DNA from: Levilactobacillus namurensis DSM 19117
GTDB taxonomy: Bacteria; Bacillota; Bacilli; Lactobacillales; Lactobacillaceae
Assembly: GCF_001434785.1 (NCBI RefSeq)
Contig: NZ_AZDT01000019.1
Span: forward strand, 1-55,637
Direction of reading: 5' to 3'
Length of the DNA stretch: 55,637 bases
Positions 25,791 to 33,779 of this stretch are shown here, piece by piece. Both the position numbers and the translations under genes were made by a program. Each line of letters opens with the position of its first letter. Position 1 is the stretch's first letter. The notes beneath the pieces were generated by a model. The model ran no database searches, was not told the origin of the DNA, and saw only the letters and a list, made by a program, of their open reading frames with translations.

Positions 25791-26210
25791 TTAACTCCTT
25801 AGTTTGGCATTATTGGCGGTCAGCAGGTGGGTCATGGCGGCTTTATCGGGTCCTAACTTGGTATCGGTGAGGTTTCCCCAGGTCGTCAGACATTGGTTTG
25901 CGGTCCGGAGGAAGTCCGCACTGGCGGGTAATAGGTCGATGGTGGCGGCCTTGCCAATAGTGGTCATTTGGACTAAGTCCCGTTGGGCGAGGCGCTGGAT
26001 CATTCGGTAGATGGACGACCGATCGTAGCCTAACGTGGTGGCTAGGTCCGTAACGGTCTGGGGATGGCGGTCTTCTAGGGCCAGCATGATGTAGGCGTAA
26101 GCCGGCTTCATCCCGGTAGGTTGGAAGATTTGGGTGGCCAGGCTCTCGGCAGTTCGCATGTACCGGGCGGCGGTAAAGTAAGCACAGGTTTCGTAAAAAT
26201 GATGAGTCAT
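25791..26210 (-). CDS. MarR-family regulator
   Basis: A 139-residue MarR-type winged-helix protein. The start at 26210 follows AAGGAGTG; the open frame extends further but without a ribosome site. The DNA-binding part is VTDLATTLGYDRSSIYRMIQRL (about residues 60-83). Cys residues occur near the N-terminus (ETCAYF) and in the C-terminal helix (NQCLTTW), which could allow thiol sensing. It is first in an operon with the Asp-nucleophile hydrolase, and a strong palindrome stands at 26225-26244. Confidence 0.87.
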   Translation of the reverse strand: MTHHFYETCAYFTAARYMRTAESLATQIFQPTGMKPAYAYIMLALEDRHPQTVTDLATTLGYDRSSIYRMIQRLAQRDLVQMTTIGKAATIDLLPASADFLRTANQCLTTWGNLTDTKLGPDKAAMTHLLTANNAKLRS

Positions 26211-26224
26211 GGCACAACACTCCT

Positions 26225-26244
26225 TATCGTGTATGTACACTATA
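26225..26244. promoter_or_regulatory. MarR operator before the MarR/hydrolase operon
   Basis: TATCGTGTATGTACACTATA is a 20-bp palindrome with two mismatched pairs. Its GTGTA core is shared with the MarR operators at 615 and 1150. It overlaps the 5-prime region of the operon, 15 bases before the start. Confidence 0.7.
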
Positions 26245-26322
26245 AAATTTAAATTAGCTCGTGTCCAGTATTAGGCTTGGTTAATGGGGGCTGGCAATCA
26301 GCAGTTATCCCGCAAGATCGTT

Positions 26323-26358
26323 ATGTAGACAAAACCGACATGAAGATTTTGTCTACAT
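26323..26358. repeat. Perfect 12-bp inverted repeat
   Basis: ATGTAGACAAAA (26323-26334) and TTTTGTCTACAT (26347-26358) with a 12-base spacer. The stem is AT-rich and unlike the terminators here, so it is more like a protein site or element end. The word TGTAGACAAAA recurs at 55613 near the right edge. Confidence 0.6.
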
Positions 26359-26440
26359 GTATACCCGGCGGATTGAGCCTAAGATGGCATATGTCTAGTT
26401 TGTCACAGTGATTGATTACGGTCATTTCTATATAGCTAAC

Positions 26441-26503
26441 TTCCCTATTTCCCTATATCTAAATATCTAATTTCCCTATTTCTATATATAGAAATTTCCC
26501 TTT
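26441..26503. repeat. AT-rich TTCCCTAT tandem repeat with 18-bp palindrome
   Basis: TTCCCTAT occurs twice in tandem (26441-26456), again at 26472, and TTTCCC twice more, separated by TATATCTAAATATCTAA-like spacers. ATTTCTATATATAGAAAT at 26478-26495 is a perfect palindrome. The tract lies between the folC terminator and the MarR operon. No gene is present. Confidence 0.6.
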
Positions 26504-26559
26504 CCCAATTTTACCGTATCATTTTTAACGGGGGTTCCCCACTAAACGCGTTGATGAAC

Positions 26560-26602
26560 CACAACACCCCCTCAGTTGTGCAATCGCTGAGGGGGTGTTG
26601 TG
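26560..26602 (-). terminator. Terminator of folC
   Basis: CACAACACCCCCTCAG at 26560-26575 pairs perfectly with CTGAGGGGGTGTTGTG at 26587-26602, starting 11 bases after the folC stop. Confidence 0.85.
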
Positions 26603-26612
26603 TAAGAAATAT

Positions 26613-27914
26613 CTAGGGCTTTAAGCGGGCGCGTACTTCTGACGCGAAGTAGAGGGACCCGGTAATCAAAAGGAGATCGTGGGGCGCTAATTGGGCCCGC
26701 AGCGCCTGGTAGGCGGGATACCAATCCGGTGCCAGCGTGAGGCGGTCTTGCCACTGCGTAAAATCAGCGACCTTTAGCGCACGGGGATCGTCGAAGGTCG
26801 TCAGGGTGAGCGTTACTTGAGGTAAGGTCAAGAGTTCCGTTACCATGGCGGCAATGTTCTTGGTCCGAATGGCCGAGAAGAGAATGTGCAGCCGGTAGTC
26901 TGGATAATCGGTGAGCAGGGTCTGCTTTAACCGCTTGATGGCGTGTAAGTTGTGGGCCCCGTCGAGCATCACCAACGGGTGGTGTTCGAGGACTTCCATG
27001 CGGGCCGGCCACCGGGTCTGAAGCAGGGCGGCAGCCAACCGCTGAGAATCTAAGGTCAAGTGATGCCGTTGGGCGTAAAGGACATAGAGTTCTAAAGCCA
27101 CGGCCGCGTTTTCGACCTGTTCCGGTCCAATCAACGGGGTCGCGAGGTGGTCGAAGGTCAGGTCAGAATGTTCAAAAGTGAAGTGTTCGGCTTGATGGTG
27201 CCACCCCAGCGAACGGGTCCGGTAATCTCGGGACCAGACGGTGAGGGGCGCGGCCGGTTGCTGGGCTTGGTGCTGGATAACGGTTAGGGCCGCTTCCGGA
27301 ACGTTGCCCACCACGATTGGGGTTTTCGGCTTGATGATTCCGGCTTTCTGGGCGGCGATTTGGCCTAAGGTGTTCCCCAGATAGGCCGTGTGGTCCAGTC
27401 CAATCGTGGTAATGGCGGTTAATTCGGGCTGAATCACGTTGGTGCTGTCCCGCAGGCCGCCCATGCCGACCTCGATGATGGCCACGTCGACCCGGTCGCG
27501 GAAGTAGGCGAGGGCCAACGCCGTGAGGATTTCGAATTCCGTGGCGCCCCGTAGTGCCGGCTGCGTATCCAATTGGGCAACCAGCGGGCGTAATTGGTTC
27601 CCTAGTTGGACCATGGCGGCCGCGGGAATCTTCTGGCCGTTGATTTCGACTTGGTCCGTGAATTCCGTGATGAAGGGTGAATTAAAGGTTCCGACCCGTA
27701 AACCGTTGGCCTGTAAGAGGTTCGCCAGGACTTGGGTCGTGGACCCCTTACCGTTAGTTCCCGCCACGTGAATCGTGGGGTAGGTACGTTCGGGATGGCC
27801 GAGTTGTTGGAGCAGGGCGGCCGTCCGGTCCAGTCCAGGACAATCTTGGAAGTAGCCCCGGGAGAGCAACCAGTCGACCACGTCGGTTTTAGTTGTAAAA
27901 GTTGTTGTCATCAT
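26613..27914 (-). CDS. folC: Folylpolyglutamate synthase/dihydrofolate synthase
   Basis: A 433-residue Mur-ligase-type enzyme that adds glutamate to folates. The P-loop is AGTNGKGST at about residues 51-59, followed by the omega-loop FNSPFITEFTDQVEING, the EVGMGGLRDSTNV metal and ATP block, and the HPLVMLDGAHN motif of the C-terminal domain. Length is normal. GAGGCG stands before ATG 27914, with ATG 27911 as alternative. It lies downstream of folT on the same strand with an intervening terminator, so it can be read partly through from the riboswitch-controlled promoter. Together they take up and retain folate. Confidence 0.93.
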   Translation of the reverse strand: MMTTTFTTKTDVVDWLLSRGYFQDCPGLDRTAALLQQLGHPERTYPTIHVAGTNGKGSTTQVLANLLQANGLRVGTFNSPFITEFTDQVEINGQKIPAAAMVQLGNQLRPLVAQLDTQPALRGATEFEILTALALAYFRDRVDVAIIEVGMGGLRDSTNVIQPELTAITTIGLDHTAYLGNTLGQIAAQKAGIIKPKTPIVVGNVPEAALTVIQHQAQQPAAPLTVWSRDYRTRSLGWHHQAEHFTFEHSDLTFDHLATPLIGPEQVENAAVALELYVLYAQRHHLTLDSQRLAAALLQTRWPARMEVLEHHPLVMLDGAHNLHAIKRLKQTLLTDYPDYRLHILFSAIRTKNIAAMVTELLTLPQVTLTLTTFDDPRALKVADFTQWQDRLTLAPDWYPAYQALRAQLAPHDLLLITGSLYFASEVRARLKP

Positions 27915-27973
27915 TATCGCCTCATTTAGTTCTGATTGAGTTCAACGTCAAGTGGCTTAAGGGATCGCAAAAA

Positions 27974-27997
27974 GGGTTGGGGGAAATCCCCCAACCC
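27974..27997 (-). terminator. Terminator between folT and folC
   Basis: GGGTTGGGGG, AAAT, CCCCCAACCC is a perfect 10-bp stem followed on the minus strand by CTTTTTGC. It begins 8 bases after the folT stop. Confidence 0.85.
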
Positions 27998-28005
27998 ATG
28001 ATTGT

Positions 28006-28536
28006 TTAAGATAAGCGTTCTTGAATCCCTTGGATAACCTGACTCTTCAACAAGGGGTACAATAACAGAATTTGAATTGGCGTGACGATAAGTTGCTTTA
28101 AGATTCGAATAGGCAGTAAGGCCCAGATGGCCGTATGGTACATAATGGCGATCCATAGCGTGTTCAACACCAGGTCCACCACCAACATAATCAGCACTTG
28201 GGCGATGATGACGCGGCGCCAAGTGACTGGCCGTTGGTACAATAGGGCGGCGTAGATGAATGAGCTCAAAATGGCGGATAGGGTAAACCCGATAAAGAAC
28301 GGGCCGCCGGACAGTAGGGTCCCCACCAAATCAATCATCGCGGCGGTCATGATCCCCCATAATGGACCAAACCATTTTGCGACTAGTGCCATGACTAAGA
28401 AGGCAAATCCAAACCGAATAAACTGGTTGCCCACCGTAAAGCGTCCTAGTATCAACTGGACCGCCATCAAAAAGCCTAAAGTGACCATACTGAGTGTGTT
28501 CAGCTTGGGTAGCTGAAGTCTTGCCATCGTCTTCAT
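28006..28536 (-). CDS. folT: Folate ECF transporter substrate-binding subunit
   Basis: A 176-residue membrane protein with about six spans, the S component that binds folate and docks on the shared EcfAAT energising module (genes not in the window). The N-terminal LNTLSMVTLGFLMAVQLILG and the RFGFAFLVMALVAKWFGPLW block are typical of the folate family S component. The start at 28536 follows AGGAG. The upstream leader is a tetrahydrofolate riboswitch, which fixes the substrate assignment well. Transport needs ATP hydrolysis by the module. Confidence 0.9.
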   Translation of the reverse strand: MKTMARLQLPKLNTLSMVTLGFLMAVQLILGRFTVGNQFIRFGFAFLVMALVAKWFGPLWGIMTAAMIDLVGTLLSGGPFFIGFTLSAILSSFIYAALLYQRPVTWRRVIIAQVLIMLVVDLVLNTLWIAIMYHTAIWALLPIRILKQLIVTPIQILLLYPLLKSQVIQGIQERLS

Positions 28537-28573
28537 ATTTCGACATCTCCTAAGGGAGTTGCCACATCGCTGC

Positions 28574-28665
28574 GGCCAATGCGGCAATAAGATCGCGGGC
28601 CACTTGCCCTTCGTCCGGTGTTCACATTGCGTTCCACCAGCACTTGACGCCTTATTGCCTACTCC
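28574..28665 (-). promoter_or_regulatory. Tetrahydrofolate (THF) riboswitch
   Basis: The transcript shows the conserved THF riboswitch order: GGAGTAG at the 5-prime end, helix GGCAATAAG pairing with CTTATTGCC, then GCGTCAAGTG, a CTGGTG/CACCGG stem, ACGAAG, GGGC/GCCC and GCG, and GCATTGG at the end. It lies 38 bases before the folT start. The tail contains CTCC and GGAG able to mask the ribosome site, so control is probably translational: folate abundance shuts folT. Confidence 0.88.
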
Positions 28666-28862
28666 GTAAATTTGTTACAGAGAATATACTAACACAAGTC
28701 AGGCGTTTCTGCAGGGTTCGGTCATTCTTGAAAAGGGTCAGGGGACGATTGTGCGTAGTGGGGGGTCAATCGATAGGACAAATTATGAAAGCGCTCTAGT
28801 GGCGAAACGCGTTTAGGCTTATCATAGGGATTAACAGCTACCTGATAGGAAGGATGATTCAC

Positions 28863-29837
28863 ATGACAACAGTTCATTGGGGTGTGATCGGTCCCGGTCG
28901 AATCGCCGAAAACTTCGGCCGGGAGTTCCCGGCAGACCAGACCCTGTACGGAGTCGCTAGCGACCATTCACCGGAGAAGGCGCAGGCCTTTGCCCGCAAG
29001 TTCCAGATTCCCCACGTTTACGCCAATCACGCCGAGTTACTCGCTGACCCGGCCATTGACGTGGTCTACATCGCAACCACCAATAACGTGCATGCCGATA
29101 ATATCCGGGCCGCGTTGCTGGCTGGTAAACACGTCCTGGCCGAAAAGCCCGTGACGCTTAATCTGACGCAACTTAAGGCGTTGGATCAGCTGGCCGCGGA
29201 CCGGCATCTGATCCTGATGGAGGCCCAGACCATCTACCACATGCCGTTGTATCCTAAGCTCCTGCAGGTCGTTCACGACCAGCAGTTGGGAAAGCTCCAA
29301 TCCCTGCACGCCGCGTTCGGCCTGGGTAGCGACCCAACGGACCAGACGGGGCGCTTGTTGAACCCGCAACTCGGCGGTGGGGGCCTGTTAGATATGGGCA
29401 TCTACGCGCTGAGCTTTGCCCGCCGCCTGATGACGGCGCCACCCCAATTAGCCCAGACGGTGATGGTCCCGACCCAAACGGGCGTCGACAACCTAAGCGC
29501 CACGGTGGTGACCAACGCCCATCACGAGCTGGCGACGTTCTCGTTTAACTTACTGCCCGCGGCGCCAGAACTGGCTTACGCGGTCTACGAACACGGCTAC
29601 TTCTTGATCGACCGTTACCTGCGCCCGGACCAAGCCGTCTATGTCGATGGCCGGACCGGCGAGCACCAGACCATTGTGGCCGGCCACCGCGACCAGGCTA
29701 TGGGCTATGAGGCCCAGGATATGGCCCAGGCCATCGCGACCGGTCAGAACCCAACGCAAGCCTGGACTCGCGACACCATGGCGTTGATGACGGCCATGCG
29801 CCAGGCCTGGGGGTTGACGTACCCGCAGGAACGGTAA
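28863..29837 (+). CDS. Gfo/Idh/MocA-family oxidoreductase
   Basis: A 324-residue NAD(P)-dependent dehydrogenase. The Rossmann motif GVIGPGRIAENF starts at residue 7, AEKPVTLN supplies the catalytic Lys, and the C-terminal domain includes the GGGGLLDMGIYAL block typical of the dihydrodiol/sugar dehydrogenase branch. The start at 28863 follows GGAAGGATG. It is monocistronic. A partial cre-like word (TGAAAGCGCT at 28785) lies upstream, suggesting but not proving carbon control. The substrate is unknown. Confidence 0.88.
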   Translation: MTTVHWGVIGPGRIAENFGREFPADQTLYGVASDHSPEKAQAFARKFQIPHVYANHAELLADPAIDVVYIATTNNVHADNIRAALLAGKHVLAEKPVTLNLTQLKALDQLAADRHLILMEAQTIYHMPLYPKLLQVVHDQQLGKLQSLHAAFGLGSDPTDQTGRLLNPQLGGGGLLDMGIYALSFARRLMTAPPQLAQTVMVPTQTGVDNLSATVVTNAHHELATFSFNLLPAAPELAYAVYEHGYFLIDRYLRPDQAVYVDGRTGEHQTIVAGHRDQAMGYEAQDMAQAIATGQNPTQAWTRDTMALMTAMRQAWGLTYPQER

Positions 29838-29855
29838 GCCACGTTGCATAAAATA

Positions 29856-29895
29856 AACGGCGGCCCACTGACTAATCAGCCAGTGGGCCGCCGTT
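29856..29895. terminator. Bidirectional terminator
   Basis: AACGGCGGCCCACTG at 29856-29870 pairs perfectly with CAGTGGGCCGCCGTT at 29881-29895, between convergent genes. Confidence 0.85.
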
Positions 29896-29912
29896 CATTT
29901 AGGTTGAGCGAA

Positions 29913-29928
29913 TGTTCCATGTGAAACA
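29913..29928. promoter_or_regulatory. parS-like site
   Basis: TGTTCCATGTGAAACA, identical to the variant at 19614 and one base off the parS consensus. It lies between convergent genes. Confidence 0.75.
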
Positions 29929-29939
29929 CGCTGGTGGTC

Positions 29940-31073
29940 TTAGTCGGTCTTGGCGATGACTAAGCCGTACCAGTTTCCTTTGTGGACGCTGCCGTCTTCA
30001 TCCGTGCGGCCGCCCATTAGGTTATTGATGACGTAGATGCCAAGCTGATAGTTACCGAGCCGATTACGCTTAGATTGCGGGTAACCCTGCTGGGCCAAGA
30101 GGCGTTTGATGGCCTTCAGCTTCTGTGCGTTGGTCTGGTTGGGGTGCTTCATCAGATACGTTGCGACCGAATCGAAGGACACGATGTGGGTGTAGCCCTT
30201 AGTCGAGACCTTCTCGGGCGCATCCTCGTCCCAGGTGTCGTTGGTGGCGTAGTTAAACGCCGCGATGCGCGACAACCCCAGGTCGACCGGGGTGTTCGGG
30301 AACAACTTGATGATCGAACGGGCCAGCTTCTGGTACTTACTGTGGTTTAAGTATTGCAGGTAGTCCTTAGTGGTGACGAAGTCGTCAGGGAACAGGAGGT
30401 TTCGACCCAGGTGGTTCGGGGTCTTACCGGTGACTAACGCGGAACTAGCCGCGTAGCCAAAGACCGACTTGCCGTTCTTTTGCGCTCTCACGTAGTAGTA
30501 CCACTGAGTCTTGCCGTTATGCCGAACCTGCACGGAGTTGCTCCGGTAGAGGCTCTGGTTGGTAACGGTCTTCAGGTTGAGTAGCTTCTTGGTGTGGGTC
30601 CAGTTCCAGAGATAGGCGTTCTTGGTCGCGCTCTTGACGTGGAAGTAATCACCAGCGTATTCGGGCTGCTTGAAGCGTCGCCGGACAATTTGATAGCCCT
30701 TAGGGTTGAACCCATTCACTAACTGCGGCCGGTAGATCCACCCGGTCTTGGTGCCCGGTGTATTGGTGACCTGAATCCACTTGTGGCTGCCTTTGTAGGA
30801 CCCTGTGGCCGTCAAAAACCAAGTGTAGTTCCGGTAGTGTTTGAGGTTGTAGAGCTTCTTGGTGTGGGTGTCGTTCCAGATGTAGGCGTTTTGCTTGGGG
30901 TGCTTGGCGTGGTAAGCCACGTCACGGTACTTGTAGTAAGCGTGGCTATCGTTATAGACGATGTTCTTGAAACTGGTCTTGGTCTGAATCGCGTGACCGG
31001 GAACCGTGGTCACGGCGAGGCCGCCCAGCCCTAAGCCTAAGCCGGCTAGGACCAGGGTTATGGTTTTTTGCAT
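29940..31073 (-). CDS. Secreted protein with SH3-like surface repeats
   Basis: A 377-residue exported protein. The start at 31073 (MQKT) follows GGGGAGG and opens a signal peptide ending near GHA at about residue 27. The N-terminal half has two imperfect repeats rich in Tyr, Trp, Lys and His (NAYIWNDTHTKKLYNLK and NAYLWNWTHTKKLLNLK), the style of lactobacillus wall-associated SH3-like or SLAP repeats. The C-terminal part (about 230-377) is a separate domain I do not recognise. There is no anchor motif. The N-terminal style matches the protein at 3257-4258. Confidence 0.72.
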   Translation of the reverse strand: MQKTITLVLAGLGLGLGGLAVTTVPGHAIQTKTSFKNIVYNDSHAYYKYRDVAYHAKHPKQNAYIWNDTHTKKLYNLKHYRNYTWFLTATGSYKGSHKWIQVTNTPGTKTGWIYRPQLVNGFNPKGYQIVRRRFKQPEYAGDYFHVKSATKNAYLWNWTHTKKLLNLKTVTNQSLYRSNSVQVRHNGKTQWYYYVRAQKNGKSVFGYAASSALVTGKTPNHLGRNLLFPDDFVTTKDYLQYLNHSKYQKLARSIIKLFPNTPVDLGLSRIAAFNYATNDTWDEDAPEKVSTKGYTHIVSFDSVATYLMKHPNQTNAQKLKAIKRLLAQQGYPQSKRNRLGNYQLGIYVINNLMGGRTDEDGSVHKGNWYGLVIAKTD

Positions 31074-31293
31074 GATAAATTTCCTCCCCAGGATATCGAT
31101 AGTTGATAACCCTTTCAGTATAGGAGTCACCACTCCGATATTCAATCGCTATCTTGGTGGGCTGTGCGAATAGTTTCCACTTATCGTTGAATACCCAGTA
31201 CCTTAATTAAGCGACTTAACCAGCGGTTGACCGAGGGCGTTAAAACCGGCTATACTGCAGACATTAAAGATTAGAGAGGTGCATGACACGAAA

Positions 31294-31608
31294 ATGACAA
31301 ACACGAATATCGTTACCTATCCCGCAGTTTTTACCGCTACTGAAGACGACGGGTATTTCGTAACATTCCCCGATATTGACCGCGCAACGACTAGCGGACA
31401 GAGCTTAGGTGAGAGCTTAGTCAATGCGACGACCGTTCTAGGCCGGGCGCTTAAAAATCACCGCGACGACTTACCAGTAGCGACCACGTTAACTGAATTG
31501 ACGCACCAACATCCAACTGAGTTCATTCAGTTCGTGGCAGTGGATTTAGACCACGCGCCGGAACAGAGCTTGCCAGAAGACACGGGCGAGATTCGGGTCG
31601 CTGGGTAG
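31294..31608 (+). CDS. HicB-family antitoxin-like protein (orphan)
   Basis: A 104-residue protein with the partial RNase H-like HicB fold: YPAVFTATEDDGYFVTFPDI, then the TSGQSLGESLVNATTVLGRAL helix. HicB normally binds the dsRBD-like toxin HicA; no hicA is adjacent on either side, so the gene looks orphaned. The ATG at 31294 is used although the ribosome site AGAGAGG is 14 bases away; a GTG at 31279 would overlap that site. The C-terminus lacks an obvious DNA-binding domain. A parS site follows two bases after the stop. Confidence 0.75.
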   Translation: MTNTNIVTYPAVFTATEDDGYFVTFPDIDRATTSGQSLGESLVNATTVLGRALKNHRDDLPVATTLTELTHQHPTEFIQFVAVDLDHAPEQSLPEDTGEIRVAG

Positions 31609-31610
31609 TC

Positions 31611-31626
31611 TGTTTCACGTGGAACA
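31611..31626. promoter_or_regulatory. parS (ParB binding site)
   Basis: TGTTTCACGTGGAACA reads as TGTTCCACGTGAAACA on the minus strand, an exact match to the degenerate parS consensus. Confidence 0.85.
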
Positions 31627-31801
31627 GTAGTTTTGAAGAAGCCTGAGTTCAGGCCTGGTGACGACACCATGCAAGTCGTTGCTAAGCGCAGAGCCCGGGC
31701 TTTTTATGTTTCTTAGGTCAGATTGGCAGTATAATGGGACTATCTTAGGGATTTGCAGGCGAACCCTAAACCCAACATTGCCGGTGAGAGGAAGGAATCT
31801 T

Positions 31802-32470
31802 ATGCGGATTAATATTTTGCAACACACCCCCAGCGAGGGGCCGGGGATGATTCTGGATTGGGCCGCGACTCAGGATGCGGCGGTGACCATCTACCATCCC
31901 TACCAATTTGGTAAGTTGCCCACAGCGGCGGCCACGGATCTCCTGGTCATCTTGGGCGGTCCCATGAGTCCCAACGACGACCTTCCCTGGATTGCCCAGG
32001 AACGGACGCTGATTCGCGACCTTTTCGCCCAGCACACACCGGTCTTGGGGGTGTGCTTCGGTGCGCAACAGATCGTGAAGGTCTTAGGCGGCACCGTCCA
32101 GCAGGCGCCCGCTAAGGAAGTTGGCTGGGCGCCGGTCTACCGGCAGAGCACCGCGATTCCTCGCATTCCAGCGCAACTGACCGTGCTCCACTGGCACGAA
32201 GAGATGTTTACCATCCCGACCGGTGCCCAGTTACTCTTCTCCAGTGACCACCTGACCAATCAGGGCTTCGTGCTCCCGGGGCAAGCAGTGGGCCTGCAGT
32301 TCCACCTAGAACCGCAAGCCGTAAACGTCCGTGAGATGGTCGCTAATGATGGTGATTATCTGACGGGTTCCGTGCTCCAGCAGTCGGCCGAACAAGTAAT
32401 CACCACGCCCGTTCCGATGGCCAACCGGATGGCGTTGTACGCGATTCTTGACGCGTTAACCACAGGATAA
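31802..32470 (+). CDS. Type 1 glutamine amidotransferase domain protein
   Basis: A 222-residue stand-alone class I glutaminase-like protein. The nucleophile is Cys85 in GVCFGAQQ, and His168/Glu170 in LQFHLEPQ complete the triad; GGPMSPND provides the oxyanion region. It resembles the GMP-synthase-like amidotransferases that hydrolyse glutamine or gamma-glutamyl compounds. The start at 31802 follows AGGAAGGA; a longer open frame upstream has no support. It is monocistronic between terminator-like structures. The partner or substrate is unknown. Confidence 0.86.
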   Translation: MRINILQHTPSEGPGMILDWAATQDAAVTIYHPYQFGKLPTAAATDLLVILGGPMSPNDDLPWIAQERTLIRDLFAQHTPVLGVCFGAQQIVKVLGGTVQQAPAKEVGWAPVYRQSTAIPRIPAQLTVLHWHEEMFTIPTGAQLLFSSDHLTNQGFVLPGQAVGLQFHLEPQAVNVREMVANDGDYLTGSVLQQSAEQVITTPVPMANRMALYAILDALTTG

Positions 32471-32477
32471 AACAACT

Positions 32478-32531
32478 AAAGATGGTCGTTCTCGACAGCC
32501 CCGTTGGGGGATGTGGAGAGCGACCATCTTT
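32478..32531. terminator. Bidirectional terminator
   Basis: AAAGATGGTCG at 32478-32488 pairs with CGACCATCTTT at 32521-32531, with GC-rich material in the loop. It separates the convergent amidotransferase and nuclease genes. Confidence 0.8.
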
Positions 32532-32535
32532 TAGG

Positions 32536-33453
32536 TTACCCAGCGACTCGACTGTAGCCGTTGGCGTAATTCAGTTTCATTCCCGCCTGGGTGTTCGGCA
32601 GGTAGACGTTGTAGCGTAACTGGTTAGAACCGATTGATTGAATTTGCATTTTAACCCCGCTAGCTAACAGGTTCTGCCCCTTGAAGACGGGGGTGACCCG
32701 GTAGCGCACGTAGTGGTGGGAACTGGCCCGTAAGTACTTGGCCACCCGGTTCTCGTAGGTGGTCATGCCGGGGTCGTTTAGTTGCCGGGTCCCGGTGATT
32801 AGGTTCCGCGGGTTGTTGTTCTGACCAGTCAACTGGTAACCAATCAGGTGGCACCGGTTGTATAACCAGCCGGTCTTGATCCGCTTGTTATGCCAGGCCG
32901 TGGGGTTGACGTACAGAGCGTCCCGCTGACCCTTGGGCATCAACTTCTTGTTCAAGAGGGCGTTGGCCGCCGTGGCCCGGTTCAAGCCGTCCAGGTGGCC
33001 GTAGCGTTGCCAAGCCCCGTGCTTGGTAGATAGGGTGGCTTTACTGAAGCCGGGCTTGTTCTGGTGCAAGACCTTAACGTGGTAGGTTGGGGTGCTGGCC
33101 TGGTAACGGCCTTTGACCTTAGCTTTCCGGGTCGTGGTCCGGCGTTTGACGGTCTTGCGAGTCGTCCGTCGCACCCTAACCTTCTTTCGGGCCTTTTTAG
33201 GAGCCGTTTCCGTGGCCGAGAGAGTCAAGCCGCGTCGTTTAGCCGTGGCCAGGGAGACCGCGTAGACCTTTTTGGCGCGATTCAACCCGCGGTCGTGCCG
33301 CTTATAAAAGTAGTGTTTCCCAGTTCGGGTCACGTAGACCGTGGTCGCGTGGGCGACCGTGGGGTGATTAACCGCTGTGGTGGTGACCGTGGCGCCAATC
33401 GTCAGAATGATCAGTGCGAGCCATTTCACCCAGCTAGCAGATTTTGTTGTCAT
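32536..33453 (-). CDS. Secreted DNA/RNA non-specific endonuclease (EndA/NucA type)
   Basis: A 305-residue exported nuclease. A signal segment (residues about 8-36) is followed by a basic stretch at 86-115 made largely of Arg, Lys and Thr, probably for wall or DNA binding. The beta-beta-alpha-metal active site is RCHLIGYQL with catalytic His202, then NNNPRNLITGTRQLN with the metal-binding Asn. Relatives include the pneumococcal EndA used in DNA uptake and secreted scavenging nucleases. No competence genes lie nearby. GGAGGAGG precedes the ATG. Confidence 0.86.
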   Translation of the reverse strand: MTTKSASWVKWLALIILTIGATVTTTAVNHPTVAHATTVYVTRTGKHYFYKRHDRGLNRAKKVYAVSLATAKRRGLTLSATETAPKKARKKVRVRRTTRKTVKRRTTTRKAKVKGRYQASTPTYHVKVLHQNKPGFSKATLSTKHGAWQRYGHLDGLNRATAANALLNKKLMPKGQRDALYVNPTAWHNKRIKTGWLYNRCHLIGYQLTGQNNNPRNLITGTRQLNDPGMTTYENRVAKYLRASSHHYVRYRVTPVFKGQNLLASGVKMQIQSIGSNQLRYNVYLPNTQAGMKLNYANGYSRVAG

Positions 33454-33779
33454 GAATGAACCTCCTCCAGAAGATGCCGGTTGATAGTTAAGTCAATCGG
33501 TCTATTAATTATTTTAGCTTAGAAACTTCTGGAGGACTAGAAATATTTGGGCTGGGCGATTGATTAGGCGAAAAATAGTATTGTGCACGCAACCTTTTTT
33601 GACTTGTAGACGTAACCGGAAACAAGGTGTTTGACGGCGAACTGTTTAATGAGTTATTGGCTGGTCTTAAAGGCTAGGGTTGGTGGTCGTTGGGAATGGT
33701 TTACTTGTTGGAAAGCCATCGACGAAGGGGTGACGGTATTCTTGAGCGTAGTGATAAACGTAAGCAGGGATAAAGCTTC
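33454..33779. other. Intergenic region
   Basis: This holds the upstream region of the nuclease gene and the 3-prime flank of the quinone oxidoreductase gene. I see no further gene and no strong hairpin. Confidence 0.4.
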
